The translations under genes and the position numbers were made by a program. Shown here one piece after another: positions 41,799 through 48,707 of a stretch of 64,000 nt of DNA. The number at the start of each line of letters is the position of its first letter. Within the stretch, counting starts at the first letter, position 1. Source of the stretch: CALLMM01 sp964429855 (lineage in GTDB: Bacteria; Armatimonadota; Chthonomonadetes; Chthonomonadales; CAJBBX01); NCBI GenBank assembly GCA_964429855.1, contig CAYSDM010000014.1, positions 14,675 to 78,674 on the forward strand. The letters run 5' to 3'. The notes beneath the pieces are model-generated. The model made no database searches. It saw only the letters and a list, made by a program, of their open reading frames with translations, and was not told the DNA's origin.

Positions 41799-42829
41799 AG
41801 TATGGCAGCGAAGCGGAAATCCCCATAAAAGAACAAGAGAGAGTCGGCGCTTTCTGCATCGGGGATATTCTCATTGATCCACCGGTTGTCCTGGCTCCGA
41901 TGGCGGATGTTACCAACGGGGCTTTTCGTCGACTCTGCAAGCGGATCGGCAACCCGGGCCTGCTCTGCACGGAGCAGATCAGCACGATGGCGCTTCACTA
42001 TCGAAGTCAACGTACCTATCAGATGTTTGACTGGACAGAGGAAGAGTTTCCTCTCTCCGTTCAGCTTTTCGGAGCCGATCCGCAGGTGATGGCGGAGGCG
42101 GCGCGGATCGTGGCGGATCGCGGAGCGAACATAATAGATATCAATATGGGCTGCTGGGTTCCCAAAGTCTGTCGCCAGGGAGCTGGAGCCGCCCTGCTCA
42201 GAGATTCAAAAACTGCGCTGAAGGTTGTGCAGGCGGTGGTTCAGGCAGTAAGCATTCCTGTTACCGTAAAGATGCGGGCTGGCTGGAGCGCGGCAGAGTT
42301 AACGTCCGTTCCGCTCGCATACGCACTGGAACAGGTTGGCGTTCAGGCGTTTGCGCTGCATGGTCGTACCGCGCAGCAGGGATTTGAGGGCAGCGCGGAT
42401 TGGAACTGGATCGCTGCAATAAAAGAGGCGGTCAATGTTCCCGTCATTGGTAATGGAGATGTACGCCTGCCAGACGACGCGCGGCGGATGCTGGAGGCGA
42501 CAGGTTGCGATGCAGTGATGATCGGGCGTGCAGCCATTGGCAATCCCTGGGTTCTCAGGGATACCGCGCACTACCTCCGCACCGGCGAGTATCTGACCGC
42601 TCCCTCTCTCGCGGAACGGCTGGAAGCCGCCTTGATCCATGTGCAGGATTTCGCGCAGACAGTCGGGGAAGAGCGGGCCGTTCGACATCTTCGCGGACAG
42701 CTTCCGCACTATGTCAAAGGCTTCGCGGGAGCCTCCATCGCCAGAGAACAGATTGTGCAGGCGACTCGTATCGAGCAGGTACGCGCCATTCTGGAGAAGG
42801 TTAAACAGACAGCGGAGACCGAAAACTGA
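41795..42829 (+). CDS. dusB: tRNA-dihydrouridine synthase DusB
   Basis: 344 residues. FMN-binding TIM barrel with VVLAPMADVTNGAFRRL, SVQLFGADPQVMAEAA, and DINMGCWVPKVCRQGAGAALL, which contains the catalytic Cys and binding Lys. VKMRAGWS, FALHGRTAQQGFEGSADW and VIGNGDV follow. A C-terminal helical tRNA-binding domain begins near residue 260 (VRHLRGQLPHYVKGFAG). It reduces specific uridines in tRNA using NADPH. The usual bacterial reading NMGCPV/KKV has an extra Trp here (GCWVPKV), a minor variation. It converges on clpB. Confidence 0.94.
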   Translation: MKYGSEAEIPIKEQERVGAFCIGDILIDPPVVLAPMADVTNGAFRRLCKRIGNPGLLCTEQISTMALHYRSQRTYQMFDWTEEEFPLSVQLFGADPQVMAEAARIVADRGANIIDINMGCWVPKVCRQGAGAALLRDSKTALKVVQAVVQAVSIPVTVKMRAGWSAAELTSVPLAYALEQVGVQAFALHGRTAQQGFEGSADWNWIAAIKEAVNVPVIGNGDVRLPDDARRMLEATGCDAVMIGRAAIGNPWVLRDTAHYLRTGEYLTAPSLAERLEAALIHVQDFAQTVGEERAVRHLRGQLPHYVKGFAGASIAREQIVQATRIEQVRAILEKVKQTAETEN

Positions 42830-42841
42830 GCGGTCTCCGCT
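42811..42841. terminator. hairpin overlapping the dusB stop
   Basis: AGCGGAGACC and GGTCTCCGCT form a 10-bp stem between convergent dusB and clpB. There is no T tract, so termination may be partial in both directions. Confidence 0.5.
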
Positions 42842-42854
42842 GTTCCAGGTTTCG

Positions 42855-45494
42855 CTATACCGATGTTGCGGGTCTGGAGTCGCTGCGTTGACCCGGTTGA
42901 ACCACAATCTCTCCCCCCTTCTCGTCCACGATCAGAAGAGAACCATCCGGGATTTCACCGGAAAGGAGCGCTCTGCCGATCTTTGTCTCCAGCTTCCGTT
43001 GTATGGCTCGCTTCAGCGGACGCGCTCCATAGACGGGATCATATCCAGACTCCGCCAGATACTTGCGCGCCGATTCTGTCAGTTCCAGTTCGATATCGCG
43101 ATCGCGCAGGCGTCCGCGAAGAAGCGCGAACTGAATATCCACGATCTGCTCAATCTCTCCCAGAGTCAGCGGCTTAAACAACACGATCTCATCCACGCGG
43201 TTCAGAAATTCCGGACGACAGTGCATCCGAAGCTCTTCCATCACGGCATTCCGCGACGCTTCCCGGATATCCACGCTGTCGGTTATTCCGTTCAGCAGAT
43301 ATTGCGAGCCGATATTGCTGGTCATGATGACGATGGTGTTCTTGAAGTCCACCGTGCGTCCCTGCGCGTCCGTCAGGCGTCCGTCATCCAGAATCTGCAG
43401 CATGACGTTCGATACATCTGGATGCGCTTTCTCGAATTCATCGAACAGAATGACCGAATAAGGACGCCGACGTACTGCCTCCGTGAGTTGTCCTCCCTCC
43501 TCGAACCCGATATAGCCCGGAGGCGCGCCGATGAGTCGGGATACAGTATGCTTCTCCATGTACTCGGACATATCAATGCGGATGATGTTCTCCTCCGAGT
43601 CGAATAGCGACTCCGCCAGCGCTCGCGCCAGTTCCGTTTTCCCAACGCCGGTCGGTCCCAGGAAAATGAATGAGCCAATCGGACGGCGAGGGTCTTTGAT
43701 ACCCGCTCTGGCGCGAATGACAGCATCAGCGACCAACATCACGGCTTCATCCTGCCCGATTACCCGACGATGCAGGATTTCGTCCAGGTGCATCAGCTTC
43801 TCGCGCTCTCCCTCTACCAGACGAAGCACGGGAATGCCTGTCCAACGCGCCACGATCTCGGCAATCTCATCTTCCGTCACCGCCTCTCGCAGTAGTTTAC
43901 CTCCCGCCTGATTATGCGACATCTCCTCCTCAACCATCTTCAGGTCGAGTTCAAGCTGGCGCAGTTTCCCGTATTTCAGTTCTGCCGCTCGGCTGAGGTC
44001 ATATTCTCGCTCTGCAATCTCGATCTGCATGCGAACCTGCTCAATCTCCTCCCGCAGGACGCGAATACGCTCAATCGTAGACTTCTCCTCCTCCCAGTGC
44101 GCGCGCATCGCGTCGCTGCGGGATTTTAATTCCGCAAGTTCCTTTTGCAGTACCTCCAGCCTCTCTTGACTGGCCCGGTCAGTCTCATTGCTGAGAGCCT
44201 GCTCCTCGATCTCCATCTGCATAATGCGGCGCGTGATCTCGTCCAGTTCCGCAGGCATAGAATCGATCTCGGAGCGAATCATCGCACAGGCTTCGTCCAC
44301 CAGATCAATCGCCTTGTCGGGAAGAAAGCGATCCGTGATGTAGCGATTTGACAGGACAGCCGCCGATACAAGGGCGTTGTCCTGAATTCTTACGCCATGA
44401 TGCACCTCGAAACGCTCCTTCAATCCGCGCAGAATGGAGATTGTATCCTCGACGGTTGGCTGCTCAACCATAACCGGCTGAAATCTTCGCTCCAGGGCAG
44501 CGTCTTTCTCAATATGCTTGCGATACTCATCGAGCGTGGTTGCGCCAATACAGTGCAGTTCACCGCGCGCCAGCATGGGCTTGAGCATATTTCCGGCATC
44601 GAGCGCGCCTTCCGCTTTTCCTGCGCCGACAATGGTATGCAGTTCATCAATGAAGAGGATGATCTGCCCTTCACTCTCGCGTATTTCGTTTAAGACCGCC
44701 TTCAGCCTCTCCTCAAACTCACCTCGATACTTTGCCCCGGCGATTAATGCGCCCATATCCAGCGAGAAGAGAGACTTCTCTTTTAATCCCTCCGGCACAT
44801 CTCCCCGGACGATGCGCTGCGCCAGCCCCTCTACGACAGCGGTCTTACCTACTCCTGGCTCTCCGATCAGAACGGGGTTATTCTTCGTCCGCCGCAGGAG
44901 AATCCGGATGACGCGCCGTATTTCGGCATCGCGACCGATAACGGGATCGAGCCTACCCCGACGCGCCTCCTCCACCAGATTACGCCCGTACTTCTGAAGG
45001 GCTTCATAGGTCTGTTCTGGATTTGCGCTGGTAACCCGCTGATTGCCGCGTACATCATTCAGAGTCGCCAGAAGTTTCTCGCGAGAGACACCGAACTCAC
45101 GCAAGAGCCTTCCGGTCGTGGTGGCGTTCCCCTCCTCAATATAGGAGAGCAGGATATGCTCGGTGCTGACATATTCATCTTTCAGCCGTTTCGCCTCATC
45201 TTCAGCGCGGACCAGAAGCTGATTCAATCTCTGGGTAATATAGACCTTGCCCGGTTCTGCGCCGGGACCGCCCACTCTGGCGCGTCTGGCAAGGTCTTCC
45301 TCAATTCGTTTTTGAAAAGCCTCTACGGGAATCTCCATTCTCCGTAAGAGTCGCGGCGCGATCCCATCCACCTGCTCCAGAAGCGCAAGCATCAGATGCT
45401 CTCCGTCTATCTCAACATGTCCGTGGCGTACCGCCGTCGCCTGCGCCGCGGAGAGCGCCTCCTGTGATTTCTGTGTATACCGATTAATATCCAC
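42855..45494 (-). CDS. clpB: ATP-dependent disaggregase ClpB
   Basis: 879 residues. The N domain has repeats (SQEALSAAQATAVRHGH, GEHLMLALLEQVDG). AAA-1 has Walker A GEPGVGKTAVVEGLA near residue 208. A long coiled-coil M domain of about 120 residues distinguishes ClpB from ClpA or ClpC. AAA-2 has GPTGVGKTELARALAE near 612 and the sensor/arginine-finger region RPEFLNRVDEIV. The protein hexamer extracts polypeptides from aggregates with DnaK. I choose the GTG start (VDINRYTQKS) because GGGAGGG precedes it by 6 bases; an upstream ATG at 45542 lies inside the repeat element. The element ends 45 bases before this start. Confidence 0.94.
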   Translation of the reverse strand: MDINRYTQKSQEALSAAQATAVRHGHVEIDGEHLMLALLEQVDGIAPRLLRRMEIPVEAFQKRIEEDLARRARVGGPGAEPGKVYITQRLNQLLVRAEDEAKRLKDEYVSTEHILLSYIEEGNATTTGRLLREFGVSREKLLATLNDVRGNQRVTSANPEQTYEALQKYGRNLVEEARRGRLDPVIGRDAEIRRVIRILLRRTKNNPVLIGEPGVGKTAVVEGLAQRIVRGDVPEGLKEKSLFSLDMGALIAGAKYRGEFEERLKAVLNEIRESEGQIILFIDELHTIVGAGKAEGALDAGNMLKPMLARGELHCIGATTLDEYRKHIEKDAALERRFQPVMVEQPTVEDTISILRGLKERFEVHHGVRIQDNALVSAAVLSNRYITDRFLPDKAIDLVDEACAMIRSEIDSMPAELDEITRRIMQMEIEEQALSNETDRASQERLEVLQKELAELKSRSDAMRAHWEEEKSTIERIRVLREEIEQVRMQIEIAEREYDLSRAAELKYGKLRQLELDLKMVEEEMSHNQAGGKLLREAVTEDEIAEIVARWTGIPVLRLVEGEREKLMHLDEILHRRVIGQDEAVMLVADAVIRARAGIKDPRRPIGSFIFLGPTGVGKTELARALAESLFDSEENIIRIDMSEYMEKHTVSRLIGAPPGYIGFEEGGQLTEAVRRRPYSVILFDEFEKAHPDVSNVMLQILDDGRLTDAQGRTVDFKNTIVIMTSNIGSQYLLNGITDSVDIREASRNAVMEELRMHCRPEFLNRVDEIVLFKPLTLGEIEQIVDIQFALLRGRLRDRDIELELTESARKYLAESGYDPVYGARPLKRAIQRKLETKIGRALLSGEIPDGSLLIVDEKGGEIVVQPGQRSDSRPATSV

Positions 45495-45539
45495 CTGTTT
45501 CCCTCCCTCGTCCCGATCCGCCTGCAACTGGCTCTCATT

Positions 45540-45732
45540 CAAGGTAGTACGGCTGCATCGCCTGGCTGTCCTGTCGAGCGCAGCGACGCACTGTCCTGTC
45601 GAGCGCAGCGAGACATCTTAAGATTCTTCGCTTCGCTCTGAATGACAGCACAGTATGCGCTCTGAATGACAACCGGGCTCTGCTTCGCTCAGAATAACTG
45701 CACTCAGAATGACACCCATCCCAAATACCTTG
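45540..45732 (-). mobile_element. MITE-like inverted-repeat element, copy A (193 bp)
   Basis: The + strand left end is CAAGGTAGTACGG, and the right end read on the minus strand is CAAGGTATTTGGGAT, giving CAAGGTA terminal inverted repeats. The interior contains TGTCATTC(A/T)GAGCGAAGCG and TTAAGATGTCTCGCTGCG, shared with copy B at 61512-61660. It lies 45 bases upstream of clpB in the same relative orientation as copy B. No coding capacity. Confidence 0.65.
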
Positions 45733-45823
45733 ACGATCAAACAGCAACAAGCCATCCTGCCTATAATATACATAGATTCTATCTTGCCGCGCCAGGATTT
45801 GTTCCCGGTATTATGCGGTTTTT

Positions 45824-45840
45824 TTAGTGTTATACACTAA
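45824..45840. promoter_or_regulatory. palindrome upstream of clpB
   Basis: The 7-bp arms TTAGTGT and ACACTAA flank a 3-base centre. It lies between the HATPase-like gene and clpB. Its size and symmetry fit a repressor operator, but it is not the CIRCE heat-shock element (TTAGCACTC-N9-GAGTGCTAA). Confidence 0.4.
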
Positions 45841-45852
45841 AGTCAATGACAA

Positions 45853-45908
45853 TACGAAAAGCCGGATTGCAGGGTTTCACCACTCCTGGCGAACTCCACA
45901 ATCCGGCT
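45853..45908 (-). terminator. terminator of the HATPase-like gene
   Basis: A perfect 10-bp stem (AGCCGGATTG / CAATCCGGCT) with a 29-base loop, followed on the minus strand by TTTTCG. The long loop makes it weaker. Confidence 0.55.
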
Positions 45909-45933
45909 AATAGTCGAGTAAGTTTGCTTCGCG

Positions 45934-46458
45934 CTATGCCGCTTTATCAAAAGCAACTGTCTGTGAACCGGCTGCGTTCTGAATCCACTGTGACAGCCAG
46001 AAACAGACTTTCAGTCCTCCCTGGGGAGGGCAGACCAGCATAGACTCGCCGCCCATGCAGCGAATCCGATAGCTAATCCTGTCCAGATAGCTCTCCCAGG
46101 TCTCCAGCATATCCACGTCTACAAAGACCCGGCTTTCGTAGACAACTTCAAAGCTGATGCACTGCTCATCATGAGAGGGATAGGCGCGCAAACAGATATC
46201 TCCTCCCTCCATAACAGCCGTCATCTTGCTGAGAATATCGTCCAGTATCCCGAAGAGGCAGTGCCGGTCGGCAGCTACCTGAAGCGGTTCCCAGGCGATC
46301 ACCTCCACGGTGAAATGGTGGGAGGAGGAGAGTATCTCCTCATTCCACTGTTCAAACAGGTCGGAAAGAAAATCCTCTACCGATACGCCTTCGATATATA
46401 GTTTTGGACTGACTGTAAAGTCGCCGTGAAGTGATTCCAGGGACGGGAAACTACTCAT
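45934..46458 (-). CDS. degenerate histidine-kinase-type ATPase (HATPase-like) protein
   Basis: 174 residues, no membrane segment. The middle (LQVAADRHCLFGILDDILSK) aligns by eye with the N-box helix of HATPase_c domains. The end (GGESMLVCPPQGGLKVCFWL) resembles the G2 box and last strand. The catalytic Asn of the N box is absent, and a DxGxG G1 box cannot be found, so ATP hydrolysis or phosphotransfer is unlikely. It could be a scaffold or an anti-sigma-like regulator. It is transcribed divergently from the acyl-ACP-reductase-like pair and has a hairpin terminator. The family is otherwise unrecognised. Confidence 0.5.
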   Translation of the reverse strand: MSSFPSLESLHGDFTVSPKLYIEGVSVEDFLSDLFEQWNEEILSSSHHFTVEVIAWEPLQVAADRHCLFGILDDILSKMTAVMEGGDICLRAYPSHDEQCISFEVVYESRVFVDVDMLETWESYLDRISYRIRCMGGESMLVCPPQGGLKVCFWLSQWIQNAAGSQTVAFDKAA

Positions 46459-46571
46459 GGCATAACCTCATATCTTCCGTATTTCTGTTCATGCACGATG
46501 CGAGCGGACTGCTAATCTCCTGAACCCTCTTATTCCATATCCAACCTCGTTTTTCAAAAGGTTCACCCAAC

Positions 46572-46600
46572 TTGACAAATACCGGTACTTCCCATAGAAT
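46572..46600 (+). promoter_or_regulatory. sigma-70 promoter of the reductase-like pair
   Basis: TTGACA, 17 bases, TAGAAT. Transcription should start near 46607. This supports the ATG at 46617 and excludes the ATG at 46572. Confidence 0.75.
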
Positions 46601-46616
46601 GCGCCTGGAGACTGGA

Positions 46617-47522
46617 ATGAAGAGAGTGGTCAGCATCAGCCTTGGAACCTCCAAACGCGACAAACGCGCCGAAACAGATTTTCTGGGAGTCCCGTTCGTC
46701 ATAGAACGACTGGGAACGGACGGAGATAAGAAACGATATAAAGAGATGGTTGCCTCACTGGATGGTCAGGTGGACTGCTTCGGCGTTGGCGGTACGGATG
46801 TCTATCTCTACGCGGGAGATCGAAGATACGCTTTTCGCGAAACCATAGACCTGATGTCCGAGGCAAAGAAGACTCCCTGGGTGGATGGCAGCGGATTGAA
46901 GCATACCCTTGAGCGCGAGACCGTCGCCTATCTTCAGGATAGAGGAATACTGGATTTCAGCGATAAGCGCGTCCTGCTGGTTTCGGCAGTGGATCGTTTC
47001 GGCATGGGCGAAGCGCTGGCGCAGCGAGCGAAAGAGGTGGTTTTCGGTGATCTTCTCTATGGAATCGGTGTGCCGGTTCCGGTACGCTCCTGGAGGATGG
47101 TCAAGCTGCTGGCAAGGATCGCGCTGCCTATCATCACCCGGCTTCCGATCGAGTGGCTCTACCCGACCGGCGAGAAGCAGGAGGTCAATACGCCGAAGTT
47201 CCGAAAATACTTCCAGCAGGCGGATGTGATTGCCGGTGACTGGCATATCATCCGACGCTTTATGCCCGAAAGAATGGATGGTAAAATCGTCCTTACCCAG
47301 TCCAGCCGAAAAGCGGAGACGGAACTGCTGAAATCGCGCGGAGTTAAAACGCTGATTACAACCACCCCTGAGATCGGGGGCGAGTCATTTGCTACGAACG
47401 TCATGGAGGCGGTGCTGGTCGTTCTGCTCGGTAAACGCCCCTCGGAGTTGACGCCCTCTGATTATCTGGGTAAACTGAAGCAGCTTGGCTGGGAACCGGG
47501 CATCACCCAACTGAACGGATAA
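46617..47522 (+). CDS. conserved protein resembling annotated 'quinate 5-dehydrogenase', function unknown
   Basis: 301 residues starting MKRVVSISLGTSKRDKRAET. I place the start here because GGAG sits 7 bases upstream and a consensus promoter lies before it. The fold looks like two alpha/beta domains: ERLGTDGDKKRYKEMVASLD with VDCFGVGGTDVYLYAG, then KRVLLVSAVDRFGMGEALAQR. The C-terminal third contains VIAGDWHIIRRFMPERMDGK and TLITTTPEIGGESFATNVMEA. No clear nucleotide-binding GxGxxG is visible. Related sequences are often labelled quinate dehydrogenase, but nothing here supports that reaction. It ends 9 bases before the acyl-ACP-reductase-like gene, so the two are cotranscribed and probably work together. 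Confidence 0.6.
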   Translation: MKRVVSISLGTSKRDKRAETDFLGVPFVIERLGTDGDKKRYKEMVASLDGQVDCFGVGGTDVYLYAGDRRYAFRETIDLMSEAKKTPWVDGSGLKHTLERETVAYLQDRGILDFSDKRVLLVSAVDRFGMGEALAQRAKEVVFGDLLYGIGVPVPVRSWRMVKLLARIALPIITRLPIEWLYPTGEKQEVNTPKFRKYFQQADVIAGDWHIIRRFMPERMDGKIVLTQSSRKAETELLKSRGVKTLITTTPEIGGESFATNVMEAVLVVLLGKRPSELTPSDYLGKLKQLGWEPGITQLNG

Positions 47523-47531
47523 GTCGTCTGC

Positions 47532-48641
47532 ATGGAAAAGTTTGCCTTTATCATCCACCCCATCGAAAAGAATGATGTCGCGAAACGTTACCCCGTCGCG
47601 CGTTTTTTGCCGGAGAGCATCGTAGAGTGGATACTCACGAAAAAGAAGCCTCAAACTATCGCCCATGTGACGGGAATCCGATCGAAAACCGGAGCGCAGG
47701 CGGAAGGATGGTTCATCGGCTGCCCCCTGCTCCCGCGACAGTTCACCTCCCTTTCTCTGGACTTCGTCTATAACCAGTTAGAGACCTGCGGGCATATTGC
47801 GGAACAGCTTGGAGCGAAAATACTCGGGTTAGGCGCATTCACCTCAGTGGTCGGCGATGGCGGGATTTCGCTTGCAAAAAGGCTGAACATCGCGGTTACA
47901 ACAGGAAACTCCTACACCGTGGCAACGGCGGTACAGGGAGCCGTTCAGGGCGCGAACCGGATGGGTATAGAACTGAAAACGGCAACGGTGGCGGTAGTCG
48001 GCGCGACCGGTTCGATTGGAGCCACCTGCGCCGAGATTCTGGCGCGTGACGCCGCTTCGGTGCATCTGGTCGGCAGAACGCCGGAGAAGCTGGAGACTCT
48101 GGCGCATCAACTGGAAAGGCAGTCTCCGGCTCGCATTCGTGTTTTTACCGATGTGGCAACTGGACTGGCGGATGCAGACATCATCATCACCGTCAGCAGC
48201 GCAGCGAAAGCCATTGTAGAGCCGCAGCACATCAAGAGCGGCGCGGTGGTCTGTGATGTAGCGCGTCCCAGAGATGTTTCAGTCGCGGTCGCCCGTGAAC
48301 GGGATGATGTCCTGGTGATCGAGGGAGGCGTGGTTCGCGTTCCCGGAGAGATGCGCTGCACGAAAGTATCGGATGGCTCTCCCTTCAGCTTTGGATTTCC
48401 ACAGGGAACCGCCTACGCCTGCATGTCAGAGACGATCGCGCTTGCACTGGATGGAAGATACGAAAACTTCACACTGGGGAAAGAGGTCTCTGTTTCACAG
48501 GTGGACGAGATCACTGCGGTCTGTTCCCGTCACGGTTTTATATTGGACGGTTTTCGATCATTCGAACGCGCTCTCTCCGCAGAAGAGATCGAACTCATTC
48601 GTCAGCACGCGCAGCGTAAAAAACGTGTTACCGTGAGTTAA
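47532..48641 (+). CDS. acyl-ACP reductase (AAR)-like dehydrogenase
   Basis: 369 residues resembling cyanobacterial long-chain acyl-ACP reductase. Shared features are LGLGAFTSVVGDGG, TTGNSYTVATAVQGAVQGAN, and the Rossmann motif TATVAVVGATGSIGATCAEIL near residue 155. LVIEGGVVRVPGEM and GTAYACMSETIALALDGRYENFTLG follow. The Cys near residue 297 falls at the position of the catalytic Cys in the cyanobacterial enzyme. The family reduces fatty acyl-ACP to aldehyde with NADPH. The usual automatic label for relatives outside cyanobacteria is shikimate dehydrogenase, which the motifs do not support. No aldehyde-deformylating oxygenase is next to it. A strong terminator follows. Confidence 0.72.
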   Translation: MEKFAFIIHPIEKNDVAKRYPVARFLPESIVEWILTKKKPQTIAHVTGIRSKTGAQAEGWFIGCPLLPRQFTSLSLDFVYNQLETCGHIAEQLGAKILGLGAFTSVVGDGGISLAKRLNIAVTTGNSYTVATAVQGAVQGANRMGIELKTATVAVVGATGSIGATCAEILARDAASVHLVGRTPEKLETLAHQLERQSPARIRVFTDVATGLADADIIITVSSAAKAIVEPQHIKSGAVVCDVARPRDVSVAVARERDDVLVIEGGVVRVPGEMRCTKVSDGSPFSFGFPQGTAYACMSETIALALDGRYENFTLGKEVSVSQVDEITAVCSRHGFILDGFRSFERALSAEEIELIRQHAQRKKRVTVS

Positions 48642-48664
48642 AGCAGACCGTTCCGGAATCCAGC

Positions 48665-48703
48665 AGCCCGTCCGATTGCTCGTCGGACGGGCTGGCTGTT
48701 TTT
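48665..48703 (+). terminator. Rho-independent terminator of the reductase-like pair
   Basis: A perfect 11-bp stem (AGCCCGTCCGA / TCGGACGGGCT) with a 7-base loop, then GGCTGTTTTT. Confidence 0.8.
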
Positions 48704-48707
48704 CAGG

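Noticed and set aside
43531..43911. Plus-strand frame of 126 residues inside clpB
   Set aside because: It lies opposite a conserved ClpB AAA-2 segment and its residues show only the antisense pattern of that coding sequence.
45824..45840. CIRCE heat-shock operator upstream of clpB
   Set aside because: The palindrome is TTAGTGT-N3-ACACTAA, which differs in sequence and spacing from TTAGCACTC-N9-GAGTGCTAA.
46617..47522. Quinate or shikimate dehydrogenase
   Set aside because: No GxGxxG nucleotide-binding motif or shikimate-binding Lys-Asp pair could be found; the label seems to be inherited rather than supported.
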